From Nymphaea colorata (Eukaryota; Streptophyta; Magnoliopsida; Nymphaeales; Nymphaeaceae), in contig NC_045144.1 in the NCBI RefSeq assembly GCF_008831285.2, positions 5,480,575 through 5,544,574 on the forward strand: 64,000 nucleotides of DNA, in the 5' to 3' direction. Below are positions 26,801 through 37,430 of the stretch, piece after piece. Within the stretch, counting starts at the first letter, position 1; every line of letters begins with the position of its first letter. The position numbers were made by a program, and so were the translations under genes. The notes below the pieces were generated by a model that made no database searches, was not told the DNA's origin, and saw only the letters and a program-made list of their open reading frames with translations.

Positions 26801-29800
26801 CTATTTTTTATTTTGAGCCCTTATTTTGAGTTGTGTTAGCAAGTGGCTTATGATCCAACTACATGTAAGCGAGCTAGACGCCGTGCCGCTTCCTCTTCTG
26901 TTCATCGATAATGAAAAGTTATTCTGCAATGCAGCTTTAGGGGGTTGTGCTGCTCATTAACTTGTTTCTATTGTACCTTGTGCAATTTCAATCATAATTT
27001 TTACCTGAAAAGGTACTTGCTTTTCTTTGTACTCCATCTAGGTTAGAGCCTGATATTTTCCTGATGCTATCTAGGACCTTAACATTGGGATAGCCTTATG
27101 GTTGGCAGCTGGTGGAGATGGCTGGGTAAATGAAGGAGCTTCTGGAAATTGTGAAAAAACCGCTCAGCGTCATAAGTACAAATCAGAAGCTAGAATTTTA
27201 TTGGTTGGTTCAGGTGCGGATGAGCAATGTGCTGGCTATGGTAGACACAAAACTAAATATAGGCAAGGAGGGTAAGCTTTCTTTAAAATGGAAATCTGCA
27301 ATTGCGCTTTCTTATTCACAGTTGCAATGCACAAAATCATGTTGTGCCTCTTTATAAACATTTTTCTTATGTGCCATCAAATTGCTTTGGAGATATTGCA
27401 CCTTTATTTGTAAAAGCGACATCTTGGGTGCATCTCATCTGGTTGACCTGAACCTAAGTAGCTGTTAGCCTTCTCATTTATCTTCAGTTCAACTTGGTGG
27501 AATTGGCTGAATTTGGTTATTACTCTGATCTTATGTTAGAAGGATATGCGAAGATGCATAAAGTTTTGGCGGTGCACATGTCTTGGTTCCGACATGCATC
27601 GGCTATGACACATCACACCCCAAATGTTTGTTCAATTTCTTTTTTTAAATGCACAACGGACACAAACATTGGCGATGTGACAGATTTGATGGCCTTGATC
27701 AACTCATGTAAAACACATAGCACAAACCAGACCCTTCATTTCACTATATGCAAAGCATATGTATAGGCACCTGTGTAACAGATACGCAAAAGGGACTGCA
27801 GGTATAGTGGTGTCAACTGAAACAGAAGCACACTCCTAGTTTTCAATACTAGGTTATTATATTTTTTGTTAAATGTTCGTGTTGTTGTAGTGTTCAATCA
27901 TACGCTCTGCAGTTATGCAAGTTCCTGGTTTTCATTGTTGGAACTTTCTAGATTCATTTCTTCGTTTGTCAGTTGGCTCACGTTGCAGGAGGAGCTGAAG
28001 TTGGATATGCAAAGAATCTGGAAAAGGAACCTTGGCAGAGATGATAGATGCATTTCTGACCATGGAAAAGAGGTACTTCATCCCCTTCTTTTTTTCTTTA
28101 AGTCAATCACATTGGCCCAATATTCTGCTATCTGTTCATCTTTCAGGCTAGATTCCCTTTCTTGGATGAGAATGTTATAAGATACCTGTTAGATGTTCCT
28201 CTGTGGGAGATTGCTGATCTTGACCAATCGACTGGCAAAGGCGATAAGAAAATCCTAAGAGAGGTACTTCTTCTGTTAATGGAAAATTCTGAGACTTACT
28301 TTTGGGTCGATTTTATTATTCTCGTTCTTTGTATTCAACTTTTCACAACCGTTTGGAGTGTGCCCTTTTGTTTTTCTGTTCATGGTATTCCTGTTATTTT
28401 GTTGATTTACACTTGGTCTCATAAGGAGGATTAGCCATCAAAATTTTGAGATAGCCATGGTTATTGTTGATTTGTGTATCATCCTCATGTAAGAGATATG
28501 CGCCCTCCAAATCCTGGTTCTGTGGTGCACCTTCTGTTAGTCACCGGCTAACAGAGTTGCGATGAAGAAAATCACACACAACACACTTAACCTAATTCAC
28601 CTCTGACTTGGGGCCAAAAGCTCTCTCAGCACAAGAGAGGGTCCATGTTGTTAAAGTTGTGGCCTCCTAATACAGTATCAATCCCTTTTTATAAGAGGGA
28701 AAAATGGGTCTAAAATGGGTTGTTTGCTCCTAAGACCCGACCCACACCTTCTTCTCGTGACCTATACTATTACTAATAAGATGATTCAGGATCAGAGGCT
28801 AACATTGCCCTCCCCTTGACCAACACCTTGTCCTCAAGGTATGAACTCAGGAAATTGTTGCTGTGTCGCTGTGGCGTCCTCCCATGATGAGTTTGGAGCT
28901 TCTGGTCCTTGCCATTCCACCAGCCAGGCTGTGCAAGGTTGATTTGACCTTCTGTAAAATTTTTGCTGAAGCACTCGGAATGGAAACAGTCCTGAATGAA
29001 TACTTGGCAGTGGGTTGGCTGCAGCATCTGGTTCAGCTCTAGAATAGCAGGCCTTCAAGCAGGAGACATGAGACACGAGATGAATTGATGAACTCTTTGG
29101 AAGCTATAGCCTGTAGGCCAATTTCCCAATTCTTTCTATCTCCTTAAAGGGACCTGAATGCCTTACAGACAATGTATGGGTTCCTGCTGATCGATGCTGG
29201 ACCCTTCCTGCAGGAAAGTTCTTCAACTAGACCCACTGGCCTGTCTCATATTCTTGGGAATGAATAACAATGCTTTTTATTGTACTGCCTTGTCGTTCCC
29301 CTTGAGGATGGAAGCGACGTAGGTCAGGTGGTGGCCGTACACCACTTCAAAAAGGGATTTTCCTAGGGCAGAATGTTCGGCTGTGTTATAGGAATACTTA
29401 GGCCAAGAGAGATACTCCATCCAGTTATGAGGCTGGTACTCTCCGTAGCACCTCAGATATGTTTCCAATACCTGATTTAGAACCTCCGCTTGACCATTCA
29501 ATTGTGGATGATATGCAGTACTCATTTGCAGCCTGGTTTCCCTGCAATTCGAAGTAATTTTTTCAAAAGTTACCTACAAACAAGGGGTCACGATCACTTA
29601 CCACCAACATGGATTCCATGCAGCTTTCCTACATGATCCTGAAAAGCCTTAGCCAGATCCTTGGCTGTGTTATGAAATGCACATATTTCGATAACCTGTC
29701 TACCACCACTAAGATAACTTATTTCCCTTTTGATCGAGGCAGTCTTTTGATAAAATCCATTGACAAATCCTCCCATATTTTGTCAGGAACGGGCAAAGGT

Positions 29801-31868
29801 TGTAGAAGGCCAGCAGAGCGTAGAGTCTTGTACTTGTGCCGTCTACAAGTGTCACATGCCTTGATGTATTCTTTGATGGTCTCTCAAATGCAGCTTTACT
29901 TTGAGTGCTCCACCAACTGATCCTTCTTCAATATGCTAGTTAGGGGTGCAGCGTGCAGTCCAAAATTTTTAACAAACCTACTGTAATACCCTGCCAGGCC
30001 TAAGAACTAAGATGGCCCTCAACCCTTTAATTCCACCTTAAATTCTAACAGAACCTTTTCTACTTTACACACAATCTGTTGTAATGAAATGTGCTATCAT
30101 TATAAGTCTGTAAAATTTATTGTATAGTTAAAAGAGCATGATTCCAAAAAAAAAGTCATTGATGCTACAGATGCCTTATCTCGTGAGAATCAATTAAATT
30201 GAAACATAAAAATTGCAATCTTCTGTCTAGAATTTTAGGGTACTCAGATACATTCTTGACTTGGAATGGGGAGCAAGCCCTTGGTGTATTCATGGTCCTT
30301 AGGTGGTTTTCTGTGTAAGCAGGCCATATTTTCACACAGGTGGAGGGTGCGGAAAGGGAATATATATAATACAAAATTGTCCATAAACAATAAAATCATC
30401 AATTAAGTATATAAAACTAAGAATCTATCATTCTAGTGAGTGATTCCAATCATTCTGTCAATGATTCAAACCAAATTCCAATAGGATAGTTTTTAGTTCA
30501 TACTTCATCAGACTCATATTGATGACTTTTTTGTTGTTCCTTCCGTGCTTTCAGTGTCATCCTTAAAATCATCAAAAGAAGAAATAGCTAGTTTGACTAA
30601 ACATGTTAGTAGTATGGGGTCACACTTTCCCTTGAGATCAAATGCTTACATCCCAAAATTTAGATGATCTACAATTGCTTTTAAATGCACCATGAAAATA
30701 AAAAATTTGAGGATAATAGCCATAAAATAGAAGCATAATGATTTTAGTCTAATTATTTAACGCTAGAAAATTATTGAATCAACCAAATAACACAAAGAAA
30801 TATTAAATATACAACAGCTATACTCTTTTTTCTTTTGTAAAAGAAATCACAAATTGCATGCTTGCTAGTGAGTTTATTCCTTTTGATATTGTATATCTGA
30901 GAATGTGTGCTCCAATTTTCTTTGCAACATGATAGTAGCAAGCTGAGATGGTAACCTCATTGCAAGTTTTTGGAGTGTGTATATTTCTGATCCACAGGAT
31001 ACGTACCAGTCAAAAGGACTTAGGACTTCATCTTACTTAGGACTTCGTCTTCCCTTGCTACCATTGCATCTAAAGATTTAAATCTTCATGAACAATACAG
31101 AACATTGCATATTCAAGAGTAGCTTGTCTTTTGATGTAAGGATGTGCAAAAAGCCTCTATGCATGCTGGTTTGTTTTTAAATATCTCGTAAGCTTGATTT
31201 GGATCATATTTAACAGCTCCAAATTTTGGAATAATTTTTTGGAACCAAAGAATGAACCGCGTAATGTAGAGGTGTATTTCTCTTAGCCAATCTTTCAACC
31301 AATATTGATTGTATGTCATGAAGAAACTTTGAACTACTAAGTGCAATGTTTTCTCTCTCATGCTCAAAGTATAGACTGTATTTGGTCAATCATGTCATCC
31401 TACATTTGACAAAATTTCTGACCAACTTCCCTCAACATGTCCTAAATTGGCTTTGTAAAATTAAGTGTGAAAGTTTATTCCACCACAAATAATCCACACT
31501 GATCTGCATTGCTTGAGTTTTGGATTCATCTTTAGCTCGACAGAAATTCCAATCTTTATCAACTACCATGAGAAGAAATGCATTCTTTACTCTTTTAACT
31601 CTTTTCATCATGACAATGACAGACCATAGAAGCAAAACATGTCTTAGCAATTTTTAACAATTTCAAAGTATATCACATGGGTGCGCCTAAACAGCTGCCG
31701 CACCTATGTCAATGCTAGTGCTGGTGCTTCTTCGACACAGCACATCCAGTGCGGTAAGCCAAACCGGGCCAAAACTATCCATTTAAAATATGCACTTAAC
31801 TAAACTAGTCCTAATACAAAAAAATTTAAATTACTTAAATGTAAATATAGAATAAGGATCTTAAGTGG

Positions 31869-31916
<48 letters not shown>

Positions 31917-34900
31917 ACCTATTTTTTTTAAAAAAATACCATATCCTGCACCCACACCCCACACCCATGTGACGTATTTCAAGTTAGAATAACTACTAAA
32001 AAGAAACAAATGCATGTTGATGATTAACAATGAAACTTTTGATATGCTTAACATCTCCTTCTAGATCTGCAGGCCATGAAAATTATTCATGTGCTCGAGG
32101 ATATTTTTTTTCTCTTGGTGGATTATGTGTGTTCTTGTGTTACAGGCAGAAGTATCATTTGCACTACCTTATTAGGACCAACTTGTTTGTTGTCTTCTGA
32201 ATGATTTCTTCAAATATTTAACATTTTTATATTTTCAGGTTTCATCAATTGTCATAGAAAACACTGGCTGGGCACATGCAATGACAATAGTTTTTAGTTT
32301 TTACTGCCTGTTCACCCATCAAAGACAAATCATATACCAACTATATTCCACAAAATTTTTTTCAAAGTTAAATTCTTTTCAGCGTCATCCTTCTCTTCTT
32401 TAAGAATTGATGTTCATAGTCTTTCTAAAATTGGAGGCACATATACAGACAATTTGTAATTTGCAAATGAAGTCACCAAATTTTTCCAATAGAGATTTCT
32501 TACTACATTGAAAGAAATGCAGATAGGAAAGAAGAATTCCTTTCCTGTCTGTTTCTGCTCTTTCACAAGCATTGTAACATGTCTTTCGTTTCTTGTGTAG
32601 ATCAACACTTTTAAAAGACCTGGGAACATTTAAAGCACTTGATTGGTTGAATATATTTGCTTGAATTGAATCTCTACGTCTTTCAACTTCTTGAATTCTT
32701 TAACTTTTTTTGTATGAATTTTTTTTTTTACATGCAAGAGTGCATAAATTTGATAACTTCAATTAATGTGCCTTCATTCTTGCATAAGATCCAATAGATG
32801 AAGTCTCACAAAATCCACACATTAAGTGCACATTTCCATGACCACCAGCTACATGTTTTGAGGCCACACTTATTCCTGTCCATAGTGGTCATTCTTCATT
32901 TGCATATACAGCAGCAGGTTGTGAGACGGGCTTTGAGGAACTAATATTTGCAAGAGGAAGATACTCCTGCAATACAATAAAAAAACCATTTGCTTTCCTT
33001 TACCTTTATTAGCCATCTTGCAAGTTTTACATTCAAAACTCAAATTTGATAGCAAAAGTTACGAAATGACATTATATACAAATTAGAACAAATACACAGC
33101 TATATGCCTATAAAAGGCTAAAACAGACAATCAAACATAAATTGATTACAGTTTTGGCTAGCAGAACTGGACATTCTGTCTGTCGGGAAGCAATGGCCCT
33201 TGGCAATTGTTTGAAGCTGACAAACAGAAATGTGTAACATAAGTAGCTAACCTATGGAACTTAATGCAGTGGTGACAGATTCAAGATTATGAAAGCATAT
33301 ATATAACAGTATTACAAGTTGCAACTGTATAAAGAGCCTATATATACAACCAACCAACAAACCTGAAAAGTGAAAATATAACAATCATACTGAAATAGGA
33401 TTGAGTTGCCTGTGTATCCATATGTCTGAAAACAGCGAACACATATGCAAAACAGCATAATGGTATATAAAAAAGTATAACGCATATACAACACAATCAT
33501 ACATTCATGCTGAAAACTGAAAACAGACAGTCGTACTGAAAAACAGAAAATGAGAAAACACGCATATATAGGGACAGGTAAGGGTGGGCGTCGGGTCGGG
33601 CCGCCGTCGGGTACCCGGCCCCGGTCGGGCCCAGATCCGGGCCAGGAAAACCGGGTCTTGGGCTGGGCCCGGGTCAAATGACGCAGCCTGGGTCGGCCCG
33701 ATCCGGCCCGCTCCCCCTCCCCAGTCTCCCCCTCCGTCGGGCGCTCCCCCTCCGGTCCTCCCCCTCCCCCTCCCCCTCCCTCACCCCTCCGTCTCCCGCT
33801 CCCCCTTCCGCGTCTTCGACGGTGACGCTGGACGACTGTCGGAGGATCATCAGCAGCGCCGGGCGTCGGATGAACCTCAAACGGGCCGGGACCCGGGATA
33901 TCAGGCCGGGACCTGGGATATCAGGCCGGGCCTGGGCCTGTGCTTCGGGGCCGACCCGGCATGATGCCCACCCTAGTGGCAGGACAGAGGAGGTAACAAA
34001 CAATGAAACAAAATGAAAACAGGTATTGATACAAGCCACCAAAGGATGGAGGGCCATTGTTGATTGAGGAAGGCAGAGAACACACCACTGGAGAGAGGGA
34101 GAAGAAGGGTATGGGTTTTCATTGGAATTGGTTGGGGGGATGGTGGGAAAGGTTGGGGGTAATGTTGTTGGTGGGGGTGTTAGTCGGACGATGGAGGGGA
34201 GCTTGCTGGAGAGGCATATGAGGGGAGCTTGCTGGAGAGGGATAGGGCTTGAAGTCACTCTTCTTGCTGGGGGGAGTGCATCAAATAAAACAGAAAATGG
34301 AGCTCCCTGGAGGGGTCCTCAGGTGCATGGAGCAGAGCTGTTCATAAGAGGGAGACTGCACTGGACATGCATTGATTGTGTCACCTGCACCAGTGTCTCG
34401 TCCATGTGGGTGCTGCACCTCTTTAGGCATGACCATGTTTCTTTAATTCCCAGAATTGGCCTAAGGATACACAGAGTTCTCTTCTTTGCAATTGAATCTT
34501 GATTCTATTTTTAGTTTTGTAGATTTCACTAGCATTGCAAGGAAGCAAGTGGCTATGCTAATTCGTTACTGAAAATTTGTTCTGATATTCTTTCAAGGTT
34601 GCTTGGTTGCTGGGACTGGATAAAGCAGCTACCTTACCGAAGAGAGCAATCCAGGTATATTTGCTTCCCTTTGCATATTTCATGCAATATAGAAAGAAAG
34701 AGGTGCTTTGTTTTTCTTCATAACATAGACCGGGAAACCAAGCCGGTCTTATAGGCTTGTCAACCAGTAGCAAATATATGTTATTACGTTTGTTGCATTA
34801 AATAGTGCAAGGAAGCGTTGGGTTGCAACTTACAAGTAATGAGTTCTATATTTTGTAAATCAAGTTCGGCTGGACTCAGCCATTCTATAGTCAAAACTCT

Positions 34901-35498
34901 TTACTCTTCATGCTAAAAGATCCTTGGGTCACGCCAAAATTGCGCCACCTTCTTTTGGGTCGATTCATTCACTTTGAGTCTCTAGTTCTGTGGGCTGACT
35001 ATCGCTATATGAAAATTTTATATTTTTTCACTGGACATGGATTAAAAGCCCCAACGGAAATTTAGGTCTTTGATAATTTTGTGGAAGTGGTAAAATATGT
35101 AGTTAGACTGTTGTCGGTCGGATGTCTGAATGTCGTTCCTCTAGTTCTTTTGGTCCATAATAGCTCTTTATGTACCCATGTTGAGTTTCTATGCATTATT
35201 TGGCTGCGAATTTGCATGTCAAATGTTTTGGATCTTCCAATCTCATGTCCTATATGAAACGATTTTTGGTCATCTGATAAAATTCTGCTCTTCTAGGCTT
35301 CTTGGTTGATAATACTTAGGGGAGTCTGTGTTTTGTTTTTGTAACATATTCCTCCTGAAGTAGCTGGTGGTTGTTCTTGGTCTCCAGTTTGGCTCCAGGA
35401 TAGCAAGAGAATCAAACAAGAAAAATTTTGGCAGCAATCGTGCTGCAAACCAGGCGTCTGCTGGTGGTGTGGTAATTCACTCTTTGCTGCATCGATAG
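9746..35498 (+). CDS. ASNSD1: ASNSD1-like protein: class II glutamine amidotransferase / asparagine synthetase domain (16 exons)
   Basis: Exons: 9746-9841, 12337-12439, 12556-12807, 13497-13693, 13785-13917, 14145-14656, 14756-14835, 20605-20713, 21023-21128, 25532-25625, 27075-27271, 27488-27515, 27989-28072, 28147-28263, 34598-34654, 35388-35498 (TAG). All junctions are GT..AG and in phase. With one base restored in exon 6 the length is 758 residues, longer than the 643 of human ASNSD1. The start MCGIA places the Ntn nucleophile at Cys2. RRGPD is at about 49-53, YNGEIFGG at 149-156, the PP-loop SGGLDS at 475-480, SGADEQ at 607-612, NLGRDDR and ARFPFLDE follow, and the C-terminus [10 protein letters not shown]... 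is typical of plant members. The family is related to asparagine synthetase B, but its in vivo reaction is not established. Exon 6 carries an apparent 1-nt deletion (in-frame TAA at 14372) that would remove the synthetase half. Introns 7, 9 and 14 (5.8, 4.4 and 6.3 kb) are filled with transposon debris. Confidence 0.9.
13188..13229. repeat. (CT)n microsatellite in intron 3 of the ASNSD1-like gene
   Basis: Twenty-one CT units in a row. The pseudogene copy at about 43791-43802 keeps only a short CT run, so the tract expanded in this copy or shrank in the other. Confidence 0.95.
15009..15919. mobile_element. Non-autonomous hAT-type element with 8-bp target duplication
   Basis: The element itself is 15017-15911 (895 bp). 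It starts CTTAGTTGTTAAGGCG and ends CCTTGACAACTAAG, an imperfect terminal inverted repeat. The 8 bp ATCAAAAG stands directly before (15009-15016) and directly after it (15912-15919), which is the hAT signature. Sub-terminal repeats of CCTAGGCG type lie at both ends. No transposase ORF is present. It sits in intron 7 of the ASNSD1-like gene. Confidence 0.85.
17720..18105. mobile_element. MITE-like element, GTCACATGGGTGC family
   Basis: Begins TCACATGGGTGCAC and ends GCACCCACACCCATTTGAC, a near-perfect inverted terminus. The interior has repeated runs of GGCACCCGA type on one side, and a pyrimidine-rich then AT-rich core. Relatives lie at 31673-31972 and 49796 onward, and possibly near 1020-1100, 22920 and 24235. 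It is in intron 7 of the ASNSD1-like gene. Confidence 0.55.
19656..19717. repeat. 31-bp tandem duplication in intron 7
   Basis: Two adjacent copies of a unit starting TTTGAGGGTGGGTGTTAA, spaced 31 bp apart, nearly identical. No coding role. Confidence 0.85.
20390..20470. repeat. Decayed fragment of the CCTAGG-rich hAT-type family
   Basis: GTGCCTAGTCCTGCC and ACCTAGGCTTTAGG resemble the sub-terminal repeats of the 15017-15911 element. No inverted termini or target duplication remain. Confidence 0.35.
20605..35498 (+). CDS. ASNSD1: Exons 8-16: asparagine synthase-like half of the ASNSD1-like protein
   Basis: Encodes residues 459-758. Exon 8 holds the ATP pyrophosphatase P-loop ([16 protein letters not shown]). 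Exon 9 has DLLNVSFDG, exon 11 [11 protein letters not shown] and [14 protein letters not shown], exon 13 [18 protein letters not shown], exon 14 [11 protein letters not shown], exon 15 LPKRAIQFGSR (continuing into exon 16). Exon 12 is a 28-nt microexon inferred from phase and from the need to bridge QGG to EELKLDM; it reads [10 protein letters not shown] and is the least certain part. There are no stops or splice defects in this half, which argues that the exon 6 break is recent or a sequencing error. Confidence 0.88.
22900..24720. repeat. Two related repeat copies in intron 9 of the ASNSD1-like gene
   Basis: Around 22920-23300 and 24235-24720 the same order of blocks appears: a CACC-rich block with GTCGACAGGATGCGGGTGCG or its variant, then TTTTTTGTCCAT, a T-rich spacer, then GATTTAGGGCA.GATCGT, then a C/G-rich block. 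The second copy ends in short reiterations of CCGGCGACAGAGC (about 24596-24690). Neither has an ORF. They probably belong to a MITE-like family. Confidence 0.5.
24026..24099. repeat. 37-bp tandem duplication in intron 9
   Basis: The unit TAAACGTTGTTATATTTGAA... is repeated once after 37 bp with one internal substitution and a diverged end. Confidence 0.8.
25811..25920. repeat. Tandem duplication of about 53 bp in intron 10
   Basis: AGCAATATGGGGTCTTCTCA... recurs as AGCAATATGAGGTCTTTTCA... directly after, followed in both by AACTGGAG.TTTAATGTTG. Confidence 0.75.
28488..28804 (-). repeat. 3' LTR of the Ty3/gypsy remnant
   Basis: Runs TGTTAGCC... to ...CTCTTACA on the minus strand (317 bp, TG..CA ends). 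It directly follows the purine tract AAGGGGAGGGCAA. A TATAAAAA box lies at about 28693-28686 inside it. The flanking 5-bp duplication cannot be tested because the other end of the element is missing. Confidence 0.75.
28488..30010 (-). mobile_element. Truncated Ty3/gypsy retrotransposon (chromovirus-like), antisense in intron 14
   Basis: Read on the minus strand, from about 30005: a reverse transcriptase/RNase H piece ([25 protein letters not shown]), then directly an integrase zinc-finger region ([19 protein letters not shown]), the integrase core start ([13 protein letters not shown]) and end ([17 protein letters not shown] at about 29525, LETYLRCY), then a chromodomain-like tail (LVEWQG...SSWEDA at about 28900), a purine tract and one LTR. 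The RNase H and most of RT are deleted, several frames are broken, and no 5' LTR was found. It is inactive. Chromodomain-bearing elements of this clade are common in plants. Confidence 0.85.
31673..31972. mobile_element. MITE-like element, 300 bp, TCACATGGGTG termini
   Basis: Begins TCACATGGGTGCGCC and ends CCACACCCATGTGA, giving an inverted terminus of about 11-13 bp. The flanks TTTCAAAGTA and GTATTTCAAG resemble an imperfect target duplication. A (TC)n(TA)n microsatellite (31871-31916) lies inside. It is in intron 14 of the ASNSD1-like gene. Confidence 0.6.
33581..33974. mobile_element. GC-rich palindromic MITE-like element (hAT-like termini)
   Basis: Begins AGGGTGGGCGTCGGGTCGGG and ends GCCGACCCGGCATGATGCCCACCCT, so the ends are inverted copies. 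The interior is very GC-rich, with GGCCGGGACC-type reiterations, in sharp contrast to the AT-rich intron. No perfect target duplication was seen. The long GC-coded ORFs across it are compositional. Confidence 0.65.
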
Positions 35499-37430
35499 GT
35501 GATTGTTTCAGCATCTAGATCCAAGAACTTAGATATGGTGACCTTGCTTGTTGTGGGTTCAAGTTAAACCAAGTGAGTGGTGGGTCGGCCATTGGATATC
35601 AGCATGAAGGTGCCACTGGAGCCAAGTGAGCTAGATTTAGTTGTAGAATTGCGAAGGGTATCTTACCTTGGTGCATTGCCTTCTTCCTTTACACTGAATC
35701 GGAATGGTCATTTTCAATCGTTTATTTGGCAAGTTTGTAGCTTTAGTTGTATTTCTCTTCACGTTATGTGAAGTAGGCGAAAGAAATGAATGGTTCCATT
35801 TTGAATATTTTTTTTCTGCTATTTGTTAAAGTACTTCTGAATATTAAATATCAAAAATGTATTTTTGCAAAAAGGTCATATTTTTCGATAAAATTTTGAA
35901 GAGGTGCAGGTTGAACCTGCATCTTCGGTATTATAGCCGGTTGCTTCCAGTGCCGCACTCTTGGGCACTAATTGGAAACAGGATGTTAGGGTGTTATAAG
36001 GATAATGGGTAAGTGTTGTGGACCTTGTGGTTACTACGACAGGTGGTGTTTCTTTGCCAGAAATTGCAATGCAGTAGGGTCGATATTGAAACTCCACTTT
36101 CAGAATTATATTTCATGCATTGTCAAATATAGTTTCTGATCTTACCACCCAACTGAAAGTTGGGTTTCAACCATCTCTCCATCCTGTTTAGGGTATCGTT
36201 GCCTTTTGTGTCTCGGTGTAATGCCTTCGCATGGTTTGACTTGTAATCGGTGCTCCCTCTTTTGCAATATGGATGGTTGATACCATGAGATTTCGAAACA
36301 GAGATGTTCTTTAAGATACTTCACCTTGTTTGTTATATTAACCCTCTCAGTGATGTTCTTTAATATACTTTTTGACAGTGTTGTTTCTTAGATTATATAA
36401 ACAGCAAAATTTAAAGTTCTATGCTAATTTTCTTACACAAACGGTGTTAAAACTTCAAAATAGGTTGTAAAATGCTAAAAGAAAAAACCAGGAATCAAAA
36501 GTTCAAAATACATCAGAAAATGTTTTCCAGATGGGTAAAATGTTGCGGGAGCTATAGTGATCCCAATTCCATTTAAATGTCATTAGCAATACAACTTTTT
36601 GTTGCAATTCTTATCATTTCACCAAGAACATCGAACTCCTTTTAACTTGTATTATCAATATTATGAAAAATCAAAAACATCGCCTTGACTGCTTCTTGGG
36701 CTTGTATCTCCATGGTTCTGAGCATCAGGCGTTTCTAATGCAAGGAAAAAAAACTTGCCAGAGTTTGAAATAGGTCTCTGTAATTGGCCTTGATTCGTTT
36801 GAATCTGGGTCGGCGTTTGGCTAGGAAGGTTTCAGCATGCTTCCAAAACAAAATATTAAGTATCCCAAGATTTAACTTTGACGCTTGCAGATGTCCACCC
36901 AGCAAGATCTGAAAGCTAATCTATTCGGTCGCCTCACCCTTTGCCTTCTGGCTTTTTAGACCAAATGTTTCTGGGCTGCAAATGGTTTGATTGGAGGGTT
37001 TCGTCAGTTCCTGTTGTACAGAATATGATTTCTGCGGATCGATTCTTGTAATGCATATTGCTGTTCCAGATCCAATGAGTTTGCTGGCCAAATAAATCAC
37101 CACATAAATTTAACAAAATCATGATTATTAACTTCATAAAGTATAACACTGTCATAGATTACTACTCAAATGTTTTGTGACAGTGCTTGTGGATGTGCAT
37201 GATCAAACCAAGACTGTACAATAGAGAACCTTAGTAGCTCCCAAGCGTCACCATCTTGACACAAGCAAAAAGCTTCGGGCAGCAATGCACTTTTTGGGTG
37301 AGAGAGTGAGAGGGAGAGAGAGATTTGCCTACATCTAATTCACATGCAACATAGACAAAGTGATAGTGAGCAATATATCTCGTAGTCTCAAAAATACGTT
37401 TCTGTTTTTGGAAAAATGTGTAATAGTCGA
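35499..37430. other. Intergenic stretch after the ASNSD1-like gene
   Basis: Its start should hold the 3' UTR of the ASNSD1-like gene. Apart from a tRNA-like hairpin on the minus strand at about 35900-35970 and an A/G-rich tract at 37300-37325, nothing recognisable is seen. The ORFs are short and without family resemblance. Confidence 0.4.

Noticed and set aside
28834-29076. Independent gene for a chromodomain-like protein
   Set aside because: It lies next to integrase and the LTR of the gypsy remnant in the expected order, with broken frames, so it is part of the element.
33674-34258. 194-residue minus-strand ORF, longest in the window
   Set aside because: Its first half is carried by the GC-rich foldback element. 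The product is Pro/Arg low complexity without family resemblance.
35895-35975. tRNA-like element on the minus strand (T-arm-like TGCAGGTTCAACCTGCA with CCTCTTC after it)
   Set aside because: The T-loop looks right, but there is no matching 5' acceptor strand (GAAGAGG) and no proper D-arm/anticodon-arm order. At most a decayed tRNA-derived fragment.
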